From Bacteroidia bacterium (lineage in GTDB: Bacteria > Bacteroidota > Bacteroidia > AKYH767-A > OLB10), in the NCBI GenBank assembly GCA_016788165.1, contig JAEUTH010000028.1:32571-96570 (forward strand): DNA of 64,000 nucleotides. The letters are read 5' to 3'. Each line of letters begins with the position of its first letter. The stretch's first letter is position 1. The notes beneath the pieces are model-generated. The model was not told the origin of the DNA. It ran no database searches and saw nothing but the letters and a program-made list of their open reading frames with translations. Shown piece after piece: positions 54,501-62,661 of the stretch. The translations under genes and the position numbers were made by a program.

Positions 54501-54717
54501 CATTTTTACGGCAAATAAAAATACGGTTGTCGGGTGCAAATGCCATTGCTGTAGGCGCATTTATGCCATTGGCTAATTGTATTTGACTAAATCCACTGGG
54601 ATAGTTTTGCGCTTGTAGCTTTAAACTAATAGTACTTAAAACGATAGCCAATACACTTAGGACAACCTGAAAAATAATTTTTTTTGAAAAATAATGATGC
54701 GTAAATATTTTATTCAT
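51502..54717 (-). CDS. Multi-domain secreted glucose/sorbosone-dehydrogenase-like protein with T9SS type A tail
   Basis: 1071 residues from ATG 54717. Order: signal peptide; PQQ-type sugar dehydrogenase beta-propeller at about 40-390 (GERGLLGIALDPNFETNNYV, TNHNGGTIKFGLDGKLYVSV, ATGLRNPFSFDIQKGTGRIF, FGWPNAEGF); an Ig-like domain at about 395-480; a further beta region, then a PA14 carbohydrate-binding-type domain at about 660-800 (DSIYTFYTSSDDGSKLYIGN, KHAITVDYFERNGGQVFSVS); a DNRLRE-type domain at about 810-970; and a type A sorting domain at the end (EVFPNPVSGNLITIGV, LTNGIYLIQALSKSGIA). It probably binds and oxidises carbohydrates at the surface. PQQ dependence is assumed from the family and not shown. 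Confidence 0.9.
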   Translation of the reverse strand: MNKIFTHHYFSKKIIFQVVLSVLAIVLSTISLKLQAQNYPSGFSQIQLANGINAPTAMAFAPDNRIFICRKNGQILIFKNGALNATPFVSINTTPSGERGLLGIALDPNFETNNYVYVYYTLASGARNRISRFTANGDVAVTGSELVILDLDPLSTATNHNGGTIKFGLDGKLYVSVGDNYNSANAQNLNTYHGKLLRINADGSIPTNNPYTTGTGQKKRIWATGLRNPFSFDIQKGTGRIFINDVGLSNYEEINEATLSNRNFGWPNAEGFVYGQTSYTNPVYAYNHGSNDSSGCAITGGIFYNPTSSNYPPTYQGKYFFIDYCSSWIQYIDFYNSTPIRQTFATSIAENPVALTLGNDGCIYYLSRITNSLYKIAYVPVASPPVITLQPQATTLSINQTLRIQVSVSGTLPFTFQWYKNNLPVNGATSSEYYVAAVTMADSGNYKCIITNGYGNVQSQTVKIAVNNNTPPIATIVSPSLGSNYAGNETISFSGTATDTQDGNLPASAYTWYLEFHHEVHTHPGPYIGPNQTSGTFKMPNTGEVSDNVFYRLYLIVTDSYGAIDSAYVDILPRKSYINLTTNPPGLKVNIDGVPIETPAQVLSVEGVIRNIAPNTPQLSNSISYVFDSWSNGGGATQSITTPVNDTNLVANYNISYRFADNPTNIVNGLYYKFYPGNWTAIPDFNTLTPNKEGIISIFDYSPRTLSDYFGFRFNGYIDVPTDSIYTFYTSSDDGSKLYIGNILVVDNDGVHPMQERSGSIGLKAGKHAITVDYFERNGGQVFSVSWQGPGISKQIIPAASLYRLAGPVNTIAIADAYTRSGSFKNNCLGQTDAARLYSKYAESISDQCRETYLLFDISKFTNEFTSASLDVFGKLKGVDLSSAAEISCLPVANTFWTENTITFANKPTASSNVLAVAYIDDANGKYYSFDVSNHLKQLLNDGYTQAAFTLKGNFVQNNYVIWNSKESAGNNKPKITCNYLSPRQVSSIIQSNTGIEVFPNPVSGNLITIGVEHYPADIFVFDLQGKLLLKEKIDSDLMQLPIDKLTNGIYLIQALSKSGIATQKLQVIND

Positions 54718-54978
54718 AGCGAATTTAAAATTGGGAGCAGTAATTATTAAGTAAGCGCTGTGTGTTAATAAAAATTCGAATACTAACAATTTTGATATAA
54801 TAAAATATGGGGTTTGTGCTAATTACCACAAGATACGAACAATTTATTAACAATGGCAAAATAACAACATTTGTATTGATACCCTATAAATTTTGAAATT
54901 GTTTGAAGTAGTTATCAATACACTTGTTAACCATAAGCTACACCTTGCAATTGCAAACTTTATTGTTGTTTTGCGTTG

Positions 54979-55557
54979 ATGAAACCCGAAATTCAATTAG
55001 CCGTTTTTGCCAGTGGTAATGGTAGTAATGCACAAAATCTGATTACCTTTTTTGAAGGGAGTCGTATTAAAATTGCCCTCATTTTAAGTGAAAATCCGAA
55101 TGCCAGAGTCTTACAAAGGGCAACTTTATTTCAGGTGCCATCTGTTATATTTTCGATGTCCGAATTGCAAAACGGACAAGTTTTGCAACAGCTTAAAGGC
55201 TATGGAATAAATTATATCGTGTTAGCCGGTTTTTTAAAGTTAATACCGGCAAGCATGGTTCAAAGTTATCAGCAAAGAATAATTAATATTCATCCGGCAT
55301 TATTACCCAAGTTTGGTGGTAAGGGTATGTACGGCAGTAATGTACACAAAGCTGTTTTTAATGCGCATGAAACGGAAACGGGCATTACCATTCATTATGT
55401 AAATGAATATTATGATAAAGGCGCTATCATCTTACAAAAACAAGTTGCATTAACACCAGACGACACACCTGAAAGCATTGCAGCAAAAATTTCGGAATTG
55501 GAAATGAAATATTTTCCGGAGTCTATTCTTCAAACAATTGAAAAACACAATTCATGA
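54979..55557 (+). CDS. purN: Phosphoribosylglycinamide formyltransferase
   Basis: 192 residues. It formylates GAR with 10-formyl-THF in purine synthesis. Signatures: VFASGNGSNAQNLITFF (glycine loop), IINIHPALLPKFGGKGMYG (the HPALLP motif with catalytic His), and TGITIHYVNEYYDKGAII (catalytic Asp near the end). I choose the ATG at 54979; a TTG at 54976 in frame is the only other start. purB, of the same pathway, lies at 9005-10357 on the other strand. It overlaps the next gene by four bases (ATGA). Confidence 0.96.
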   Translation: MKPEIQLAVFASGNGSNAQNLITFFEGSRIKIALILSENPNARVLQRATLFQVPSVIFSMSELQNGQVLQQLKGYGINYIVLAGFLKLIPASMVQSYQQRIINIHPALLPKFGGKGMYGSNVHKAVFNAHETETGITIHYVNEYYDKGAIILQKQVALTPDDTPESIAAKISELEMKYFPESILQTIEKHNS

Positions 55558-56420
55558 TATATACCATCAGTAACCAGCAAATTCAAATTTCTGTGAAGCA
55601 AGCAGGAGCCGAGCTTTGCAGCATTAAAAACCTAACAGGTACAGAGTTTATGTGGCAGGCAGGTGCGCAGTGGCAGCGGCATGCACCGGTGTTATTTCCA
55701 ATAGTTGGAAAGTTAAAAGACAACGGTTTTAATTATAACGATAAAAAGTATGCGTTAACTCAGCATGGTTTTGCACGCGATATGCTGTTTAATTGTGTGG
55801 CCAAAACAGATACGATAACCTGTACCCTAATCGATGATGCATTTACACAGGAAAAATACCCGTTTAAATTTAAGTTGGATATTATTTACAGTTTACTTTC
55901 AGATGGTGTATTGGTGAGTTACCGGATAACCAATACGGGTAGTCAACTGATGCCTTTTTCAGTTGGTGGGCATCCGGCTTTTAATTGCCCGCTGTTAGCA
56001 GACGAAAAATTTGAAGACTATGAAATTGTTTTTGATAAAAGTGCAAGCTTATCATCATTGATGCTTCAAAATGGTTTGTTTGATGGCAGTGTTAAGCACC
56101 TGGCTTCTGATTCGAACCGTTTCTCATTACACAAACATATTTTTGATGATGATGCACTTGTGTTTGAAAACCTGCATGCTAAACATGTAAAATTGTTATC
56201 AAAAAAAACCGGAAGTTTTGTGGAAATGAGTTTGGAAGGATTTCCTTACTTAGGTATTTGGAGCAAACCCGGTGCGCCCTTTGTTTGTTTAGAACCCTGG
56301 TGTGGTAGGGCTGATAGTGTAAATGCCAACGGTAATTTATTTGATAAAACCGGAATTGAAATTTTAGCGCCCGGTGCGCAATTTGAACGCACTTACTCCA
56401 TTAAAGTTTTTAGCTGCTAA
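55554..56420 (+). CDS. Aldose 1-epimerase-family (GalM-like) protein
   Basis: 288 residues, beta-sandwich fold. Family features: GAELCSIKNLTGTEFMWQAG near the N-terminus, HAPVLFPIVGKLKDNGFNYN, QHGFARDML (the catalytic-His region) and MPFSVGGHPAFNCPLL (second active-site His), then LGIWSKPGAPFVCLEPWCG with a Glu. Members of this branch (YeaD/LacX-like) act on sugar phosphates or free hexoses to equilibrate anomers. Substrate unknown. It overlaps purN by 4 bases and ends one base before the convergent lspA stop. Confidence 0.9.
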   Translation: MIYTISNQQIQISVKQAGAELCSIKNLTGTEFMWQAGAQWQRHAPVLFPIVGKLKDNGFNYNDKKYALTQHGFARDMLFNCVAKTDTITCTLIDDAFTQEKYPFKFKLDIIYSLLSDGVLVSYRITNTGSQLMPFSVGGHPAFNCPLLADEKFEDYEIVFDKSASLSSLMLQNGLFDGSVKHLASDSNRFSLHKHIFDDDALVFENLHAKHVKLLSKKTGSFVEMSLEGFPYLGIWSKPGAPFVCLEPWCGRADSVNANGNLFDKTGIEILAPGAQFERTYSIKVFSC

Positions 56421-57071
56421 CTATTGAAAATCCTGCGTTGGTGTAGCTGTATTTTTTGCCTGTTCGGATTTAAAAATTTGTTTTTGGAAAATTAGAAATA
56501 AGCATACGCCTATGGTTATCGAACTATCGGCCAAATTAAATACAGGCCTGAAAAATTCGAACGATTGATTAGCCCAAAGAGGAAACCAATCAGGAAAAGT
56601 GCCACGTATTAAAGGGAAGTATAACATATCCACAACACGGCCATGCATCCAGGTTGCATAGCCACCTTCGGCCGGTAAAAAGGTTGCAACCTGAAACTCG
56701 CTACTGCTAAATAGTACACCATAAAATATACTGTCGATAATATTCCCAATGGCACCTGCAAATATTAATGATAATGAGGTAACGTACATGGTATGCACAC
56801 CTTCTTTTATTAGCTTATACAAATAATAGCCTATGCCACAAACAGCAGCCACTCTAAATAAACTTAATGCCAGCTTGCCGTAATTGCCACCAAATGAAAG
56901 TCCAAATGCCATGCCTTCGTTTTCAACAAAATGAATAATAAACCATTGGCCGGCAATATGAAATTCCTGCCCTAAATACATATTGGTTTTTACCCAAAAT
57001 TTAAAAAGCTGATCGGCTAAAAGCACTGTAAAAATAAGTGTAGCAGCCAGCTTAAATTGCTTAAAATGCAT
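56421..57071 (-). CDS. lspA: Lipoprotein signal peptidase LspA
   Basis: 216 residues, four membrane helices. It cleaves prolipoprotein signal peptides after lipid attachment. The catalytic Asp pair is Asp113 in AGAIGNIIDSIFYG and Asp182 in FNLADSSITIGVC. The stretch between them (69 residues) is much longer than the usual 15-20, with a periplasmic loop around residues 124-178, a feature of Bacteroidota LspA. It is third in the ileS / DksA-like / lspA run, 84 bases after the DksA-like gene. The PKD lipoprotein at 31062 is one possible substrate. Confidence 0.94.
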   Translation of the reverse strand: MHFKQFKLAATLIFTVLLADQLFKFWVKTNMYLGQEFHIAGQWFIIHFVENEGMAFGLSFGGNYGKLALSLFRVAAVCGIGYYLYKLIKEGVHTMYVTSLSLIFAGAIGNIIDSIFYGVLFSSSEFQVATFLPAEGGYATWMHGRVVDMLYFPLIRGTFPDWFPLWANQSFEFFRPVFNLADSSITIGVCLFLIFQKQIFKSEQAKNTATPTQDFQ

Positions 57072-57155
57072 CAGTATTATTTTCTAACGGGATTAAAAAA
57101 CTAACGGCAACGAAGTTGAATCATTGCCGTTAAGTTTGTATTGTTTATTTATATG

Positions 57156-58130
57156 CTAATCGCGGTTTTGAAGTAATTTGGCTTCAATACTTTGGGTAGT
57201 ATGTGGTACAGCACGTAAACGGTCTTTAGGTATAAGTTTACCGGTTACACGACAAATACCAAAAGTTTTATTTTTAATCCGAATCAAAGCATTTTCAAGT
57301 TGCTCAATAAACTTGCGTTGGCGCGCAGCTAATTGTGCAGCTTCTTCTTTTGCTAAAGTTTCCGATCCATCTTCAAGCATTTTAAACGTGCCACTGGTAT
57401 CATCGGTGCCATTATCGTTGGCATTGTTCAATTGTTGTTGCAAAAGTTGGAACTCGGCTTTTGCATTTTTAATTTTTTCTACAATTAATTCACGAAACTC
57501 CTCAAGCTCTTTATCGCTATAGCGTAACTTTTCACTTCCATCGGCATTTAGTTCACGTGCTTTAGAAGGCGCAGGTTGCACTTTTTGTTTGGTAAATGAA
57601 TGCGTGGTTTGAATTGTTGAAAGTTTAGGTAATTCATTCTTCTGCATTATTTCTATGCTGGGTTTTACCACTTTAACAGGCTCTGGCTTGGGCTGTGGTT
57701 TAGCTGCCGCTGCCGGTTTAGCAACCGGTTTTTCAATTGTTTTTGCTTTTACAACAGGCTTTTCTATTACTTTTTTAACTGCTTTTTTTGCTGATTTTTT
57801 AGGTGCTGCTACTTTTTTGGGTGCTGCTTTTTTAGCAACAACTTTTACAGTGGCCTTTTTTACTGCTTTTTTTACTTCTGCTTTCTTTGCAACTGCTTTT
57901 ACAGTCTTTACGGGCGCTTTAGCAACCGGTTTCGTAACTTTTTTTACAGTAGGCTTAGCTGCTTTTTTTACAACTGCTTTTACTGTCTTTTTAGGGACAG
58001 GCTTAGCTATTTTAGATGCTGGTTTTTTAGCAGCAGCTTTAGGCTTTGCAGCTACAACTTTTTTTACCGGTGCTGATTTTTTAATGCTCTTATTAGCAAC
58101 TTTTTTAACTGGTTTTTTTAGCTTACTCAT
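57156..58130 (-). CDS. DksA/TraR-like protein with histone-H1-like Lys/Ala-rich N-terminus
   Basis: 324 residues. Residues 1 to about 160 are almost only Lys, Ala, Val, Pro and Thr (AKKAEVKKAVKKATVKVVAK, KKAAPKKVAAPKKSAKKAVK), like histone H1 tails. Residues about 205-324 are the DksA-like coiled coil (YSDKELEEFRELIVEKIKNA) and C-terminal part (FGICRVTGKLIPKDRLRAVP). Only one Cys of the four zinc ligands remains, so zinc is probably not bound, as is known for this Bacteroidota branch. DksA-like proteins bind RNA polymerase; the basic tail should bind nucleic acid. It starts one base past the ileS stop and precedes lspA, a conserved phylum gene order. Confidence 0.88.
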   Translation of the reverse strand: MSKLKKPVKKVANKSIKKSAPVKKVVAAKPKAAAKKPASKIAKPVPKKTVKAVVKKAAKPTVKKVTKPVAKAPVKTVKAVAKKAEVKKAVKKATVKVVAKKAAPKKVAAPKKSAKKAVKKVIEKPVVKAKTIEKPVAKPAAAAKPQPKPEPVKVVKPSIEIMQKNELPKLSTIQTTHSFTKQKVQPAPSKARELNADGSEKLRYSDKELEEFRELIVEKIKNAKAEFQLLQQQLNNANDNGTDDTSGTFKMLEDGSETLAKEEAAQLAARQRKFIEQLENALIRIKNKTFGICRVTGKLIPKDRLRAVPHTTQSIEAKLLQNRD

Positions 58131-58131
58131 C

Positions 58132-61100
58132 TTACAGTTTATTTATATTAATTTGAGTTTTTAGGGTTTCATCTACTTCTATTGCCGCTGATTCTGATGG
58201 GTTTAATTCGTCAACAAGTTCAAGGGAGGTAGCTAAAATTTCCGCGCAAATATATTTTTTATTTTCAGTAACACTAACGCTAATAACGGGGTGTTTTAAT
58301 ACTTCAACCGTTATTTTATCGGTAACTTCATAGCCTTTTTCTTTGCGTAGATTCTGAATGCGGTTTACCAGTTCGCGGGCTATACCTTCATGCATTAATT
58401 CGGGGGTAATATTTACATCTAAAGCAACGGTAATTTGGTTTTGACGGGCTACTTGCCAACCGGCAACATCTTCGGATAGGATTTGTAAATCGTCCTGTTC
58501 TAAAACAAATGGCATGTCGTTAACTACAACGTTTAACCGGTTTTGCTTTTCAAATTGGGCAATGTCTTGTTGCGTAAAGTTTTCGATTACCGTTGTCAAG
58601 GCTTTCATGTGTGGCCCTGCTTTTTTACCTAATTGTTTAAAATTAGGTTTGGCTTTTTTGGTGATTATTCCGCTGTCATCATCAATAAACTCTAATTGTT
58701 TTACATTAACTTCTGTTAAAATTAAAGATTGTACGGCCATTACTTTTTCTTTAAAACCCGGTTCTAAAGCCGGCAATAAAATTTTTTGCAAAGGCTGTCG
58801 TACCCTGATGTTTACTTTTTTGCGTAGCGATAAAACCAGTGAACATATATCTTGCGCTAATTGCATGCGATCTTCTAATGCTACGTTAATCAACGAAGTA
58901 TTAACAGGAGCCAACAAGGTATGGTGTACTGATTTTATTTCATTTGTTGGCATTAAGTTGCGATATAACCAATCGGCAAAAAATGGCGCCACCGGGCTCA
59001 TTAACTGACTAACAGTATGCAAACAATTAAACAGCGTATCGTAAGCTGCTTGTTTATCAGCATTCATATCGTTGCGCCAAAAACGCCTGCGACCTAAACG
59101 CACATACCAATTACTTAAATGTTCATCAACAAAAGTTTCAATGGCTCGTGTTGCTTTAGTTGGTTCATATTCGTCATAGCTTGCCGAAACTTCTGTAATC
59201 AGGTTTTGCAATTTACTTAGTATCCAATGGTCTAACTCAGTGTAGGCAGCGTTTTTATTTTCAGTACTGTAAACATATTTATCAATATTAGCATAGAGTG
59301 CAAAAAACGAGTATGTGTTATATAGTGTGCCAAAAAATCTGCGCTGGGTTTCGGTAATGCCCTCCAGGTTAAATTTTAAATTATCCCAAGGTTGTGCATT
59401 GCTTATCATGTACCATCGGGTGGCATCGGCACCGTACTTATCTAAAGTCGAAAACGGGTCAACGGCATTGCCTAAGCGTTTGCTCATTTTGTTGCCGTTT
59501 TTATCTAATACCAAACCATTACTAACTACATTTTTAAAAGCCACGCTATCAAACAGCATGGTGGCAATAGCATGCAGTGTAAAAAACCAGCCACGTGTTT
59601 GGTCCACGCCTTCGGCAATAAAATCTGCCGGAAATGCCGGTTCCTTACCAAATGGGGCGGTGTCTTTTTTGCCCATGTAATGCCATTGGGCATAAGGCAT
59701 GGCACCGCTATCAAACCATACATCAATTAAATCGGGTTCGCGCCACAGTTTTTTTCCGGTATCCGATACTAATACAATATGATCAACATAAGGGCGGTGC
59801 AAATCAAACTGAGGCGAGTTTGGGTCAATAAACTCCAGGTGTTTTTCGTCAATAAAACCGGCATCAATGGCCTTTTTCATCTCGATACGCAGCTCATCAA
59901 TTGAACCAATGCATTTTTCTTCACCATCATCGTTTCGCCAAATAGGTAAGGGTATGCCCCAAAAACGCGAACGCGATAAATTCCAATCCACTAAATTTTC
60001 GAGCCAATTTCCAAAACGGCCTGTGCCGGTACTTTCGGGTTTCCAGTTAATGGTTTTATTAAGAGCAAGCATTTGGTCTTTATATGCAGTGGTTCGTATA
60101 AACCAGCTATCTAAAGGATAATAAAGTACGGGTTTATCGGTACGCCAACAATGCGGGTAGCTGTGCTCGTAGCGGGCTACTTTAAATGCTTTGTTTTCGG
60201 TTTTAAGTTTGATGGCAATGCGCTCGTCAACGCTCAGGTAGTTTTCGCGACCTTGTTGTTTTTTAGCCGCTTCTAATTCGTTTTCGGTTAAGTATTCCTG
60301 TTTCACATATTCAGATGCAAAATCGGTTACATGTTTTACAAAACGGCCTTGCTTATCTACTAAAGGCATGGGTTTGCCTGCATCATCGGTTACTAATATG
60401 GCTTCGATACCTGCCTGCTTTGCAACACGTGCATCATCGGCACCAAAGGTTGGGGCAATGTGTACGATACCGGTTCCGTCTTCGGTAGAAACAAAATCTC
60501 CGGCTATAACCTCAAATGCTTTGCCTTGTGGTGTTACGTATGGCATTAATTGCGCATACTGTATGCCTATTAATTCGCGTCCGTTTACTTCGCCAATAAG
60601 CTTACAGGGTATTGTTTTATCGGCAGGTTTATAGGCATCAAATGCAATTTCCCATTGTACATCCGCAAAAAAGGATGGTAATAAAGCTTTTGCTAAAACA
60701 ACGGTTATGGGTTGATGTGTATAGGCATTGTACGTATCAACAATGGCATAGGTAATTTTTTCGCCAATGGCCAATGCACTGTTCGATGGCAAGGTCCACG
60801 GAGTGGTTGTCCAGGCTAATAAAAATGCGCCCGGCTTAACTAAGTTATTATTACTGTTTGTAATTTTAAACTGGGCCACAATGGAAGTGTCGCGTACATT
60901 GCGGTAGGTGCCGGGTTGGTTTAATTCATGCGAACTAAGGCCTGTACCCGCAGCCGGTGAATAAGGTTGTATGGTATAACCTTTATAAAGCAGTTTTTTA
61001 TCATAAAGCATTTGCAACAGATGCCAAACCGATTCAATGTATTCGTTTTCGAAGGTTACGTAAGGATTTTGCAAATCAACCCAATAGCCCATTTTAACGG

Positions 61101-61503
61101 TAAGGTCGTCCCAAACATCTTTATATTTCATTACCTCAGTGCGGCAAGCTTTGTTATAGTCTTCAACGGATATTTTTGTGCCAATATCTTCTTTGGTTAT
61201 GCCTAAGGTTTTTTCGACACTAATTTCAATAGGTAATCCATGTGTATCCCATCCGCCTTTGCGTTTTACCTGATACCCTTGTAATGTTTTATAACGGCAA
61301 AAAATATCTTTAATACTGCGAGCCATTACATGATGAATACCCGGTAAACCATTGGCCGAAGGCGGTCCTTCGTAAAAGGTAAATGGTTTACAACCATTGC
61401 GTAATTCAATGCTTTTTTCAAAAGTGTTTTCGTTTTGCCATACATGTAAAAGTTCTTTATGTATAGCGGCAAGGTCGAGTTGTTTAAATTCTTTGTAGTG
61501 CAT
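58132..61503 (-). CDS. ileS: Isoleucyl-tRNA synthetase, eukaryote-like type 2
   Basis: 1123 residues, longer than type 1 bacterial enzymes (about 930), as expected for type 2. It joins isoleucine to tRNA-Ile. The class I signature reads GIHH (residues 55-58, coding bases 61330-61341), in NGLPGIHHVMARSIKDIFCR; the second reads KMSKR (672-676). The editing domain has LLAWTTTPWTLPSNSALAIG (about 228-247) and GTGIVHIAPTFGADD. The C-terminal anticodon-binding part follows. Its GxHH replaces the usual HxGH; this variant in type 2 enzymes has been reported to give very strong mupirocin resistance. It heads the ileS / DksA-like / lspA run. Confidence 0.97.
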   Translation of the reverse strand: MHYKEFKQLDLAAIHKELLHVWQNENTFEKSIELRNGCKPFTFYEGPPSANGLPGIHHVMARSIKDIFCRYKTLQGYQVKRKGGWDTHGLPIEISVEKTLGITKEDIGTKISVEDYNKACRTEVMKYKDVWDDLTVKMGYWVDLQNPYVTFENEYIESVWHLLQMLYDKKLLYKGYTIQPYSPAAGTGLSSHELNQPGTYRNVRDTSIVAQFKITNSNNNLVKPGAFLLAWTTTPWTLPSNSALAIGEKITYAIVDTYNAYTHQPITVVLAKALLPSFFADVQWEIAFDAYKPADKTIPCKLIGEVNGRELIGIQYAQLMPYVTPQGKAFEVIAGDFVSTEDGTGIVHIAPTFGADDARVAKQAGIEAILVTDDAGKPMPLVDKQGRFVKHVTDFASEYVKQEYLTENELEAAKKQQGRENYLSVDERIAIKLKTENKAFKVARYEHSYPHCWRTDKPVLYYPLDSWFIRTTAYKDQMLALNKTINWKPESTGTGRFGNWLENLVDWNLSRSRFWGIPLPIWRNDDGEEKCIGSIDELRIEMKKAIDAGFIDEKHLEFIDPNSPQFDLHRPYVDHIVLVSDTGKKLWREPDLIDVWFDSGAMPYAQWHYMGKKDTAPFGKEPAFPADFIAEGVDQTRGWFFTLHAIATMLFDSVAFKNVVSNGLVLDKNGNKMSKRLGNAVDPFSTLDKYGADATRWYMISNAQPWDNLKFNLEGITETQRRFFGTLYNTYSFFALYANIDKYVYSTENKNAAYTELDHWILSKLQNLITEVSASYDEYEPTKATRAIETFVDEHLSNWYVRLGRRRFWRNDMNADKQAAYDTLFNCLHTVSQLMSPVAPFFADWLYRNLMPTNEIKSVHHTLLAPVNTSLINVALEDRMQLAQDICSLVLSLRKKVNIRVRQPLQKILLPALEPGFKEKVMAVQSLILTEVNVKQLEFIDDDSGIITKKAKPNFKQLGKKAGPHMKALTTVIENFTQQDIAQFEKQNRLNVVVNDMPFVLEQDDLQILSEDVAGWQVARQNQITVALDVNITPELMHEGIARELVNRIQNLRKEKGYEVTDKITVEVLKHPVISVSVTENKKYICAEILATSLELVDELNPSESAAIEVDETLKTQININKL

Positions 61504-61630
61504 AAAACAGATTCTGTAAAACCGGCAGCTATTTAGCAGCTCAGGCGTTTTTGGGGTGGCGAAAGTAGCAATCCCACATTTATATTGAACAATTTGATTT
61601 TGGAAGTTACTTTGGCAAAAATTATATGAG

Positions 61631-61960
61631 ATGTCATTATCAATTCAAGATGCGCAAATGCAGGTTGACCAATGGATTAAAACCCATGGTGTACGCTACT
61701 TTAACGAACTTACCAATATGGCTTTGTTAACCGAAGAAGTGGGCGAAATGGCACGAATTATTGCCCGGAAATATGGCGAGCAGTCATACAAAACAACTGA
61801 TGCAAATCTGAATTTGGCTGATGAAATGGCCGATGTGCTTTTTGTGCTTATTTGTTTGGCAAATCAAACACAGATAAATTTGGAGGAGGCGTTTAAACAA
61901 AATATTGAGAAAAAAACCAAGCGCGATGCATTACGACACAAACAAAATCCTAAACTTTAA
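61631..61960 (+). CDS. MazG-like nucleotide pyrophosphohydrolase
   Basis: 109 residues, all-alpha. It has the metal-binding pattern of the MazG/dUTPase superfamily: LLTEEVGEMARIIARKYGE (Glu cluster) and LADEMADVLFVLICLANQ (E-x-x-D). Single-domain proteins of this kind hydrolyse nucleoside triphosphates to monophosphates, removing unwanted or damaged NTPs. Its substrate is not known. It diverges from ileS (127 bases) and is followed after 18 bases by the DUF6702 gene. Confidence 0.92.
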   Translation: MSLSIQDAQMQVDQWIKTHGVRYFNELTNMALLTEEVGEMARIIARKYGEQSYKTTDANLNLADEMADVLFVLICLANQTQINLEEAFKQNIEKKTKRDALRHKQNPKL

Positions 61961-61978
61961 TATTAAATTTAATTGGCC

Positions 61979-62458
61979 ATGTTAGTTTGGGTTAATTTGT
62001 TGTTGGTTGCATTGCAATTACATCCGTTTTATATGAGTGTTACGCAACTGCAATTGTTTGCCAATAAACCTATGCAAATTACCTGTAGGATATTTACAGA
62101 TGATTTAGAAGCGGCATTAAAAGAAAGCTCCAAAACAACTATTGATTTAACAAAACCTGAACAACAGACATGGGCCGATAGCAGTTTAAAAAAGTACCTG
62201 GCCGCCAGGTTGCATATTAAGGCTGACAATAAGGTTTTGCAACTTACTTATTTAGGTTATGAAATTACCGATGAGGCCACCACCATTTATTTAGAAGGCA
62301 ATACAGGTTTACACCACAGTATATTGATAAAAAACACCATTTTAATTGACCGGTTGCCACAACAGCTAAATATTGTACATGTATTACAAAACGGCAAAAC
62401 ACAAAGCAATAAATGCAATAAAGAAAAACAGGATGTGTCTTTTAATTTAAAAAATTAG
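61979..62458 (+). CDS. DUF6702-family exported protein
   Basis: 159 residues from ATG 61979; TTG at 61973 would add two residues. A short hydrophobic N-terminus (MLVWVNLLLVALQLHPFYMS) leads into the family's typical start, HPFYMSVTQLQLFANKPMQI followed by CRIFTDDLEAALKES. The family is widespread in Bacteroidota and has no known function. It is predicted to be a small periplasmic beta-protein. The position behind the MazG-like gene suggests co-transcription. Confidence 0.82.
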   Translation: MLVWVNLLLVALQLHPFYMSVTQLQLFANKPMQITCRIFTDDLEAALKESSKTTIDLTKPEQQTWADSSLKKYLAARLHIKADNKVLQLTYLGYEITDEATTIYLEGNTGLHHSILIKNTILIDRLPQQLNIVHVLQNGKTQSNKCNKEKQDVSFNLKN

Positions 62459-62661
62459 CATCATGTTTATTGGTGAAACTGCTTTTCATACACCACTGAA
62501 ATTATAAGATAAAAAGGGAATAATTAATCACCAATCAATTGACTCTGTAACCCAATAGCCGCTGCCATAAGTACCTAAAGGGACATTTCGTTCATTGTTC
62601 TAAAAACTGCCATGTCCCAACCCAAGTCACATCCCACATTTAACCTCTCACGTTTCACTTC

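Noticed and set aside
57655..58164. Plus-strand 169-codon frame rich in Phe, Thr, Ala and Gly, opposite the DksA-like gene
   Set aside because: It is the mirror of Lys codons in the H1-like tail, low complexity, and has no promoter or family resemblance.
62459..62661. Small gene or RNA in the gap before the last T9SS gene
   Set aside because: Only an inverted repeat with a long loop and pyrimidine-rich sequence are visible; no start, frame or RNA family that I recognise.
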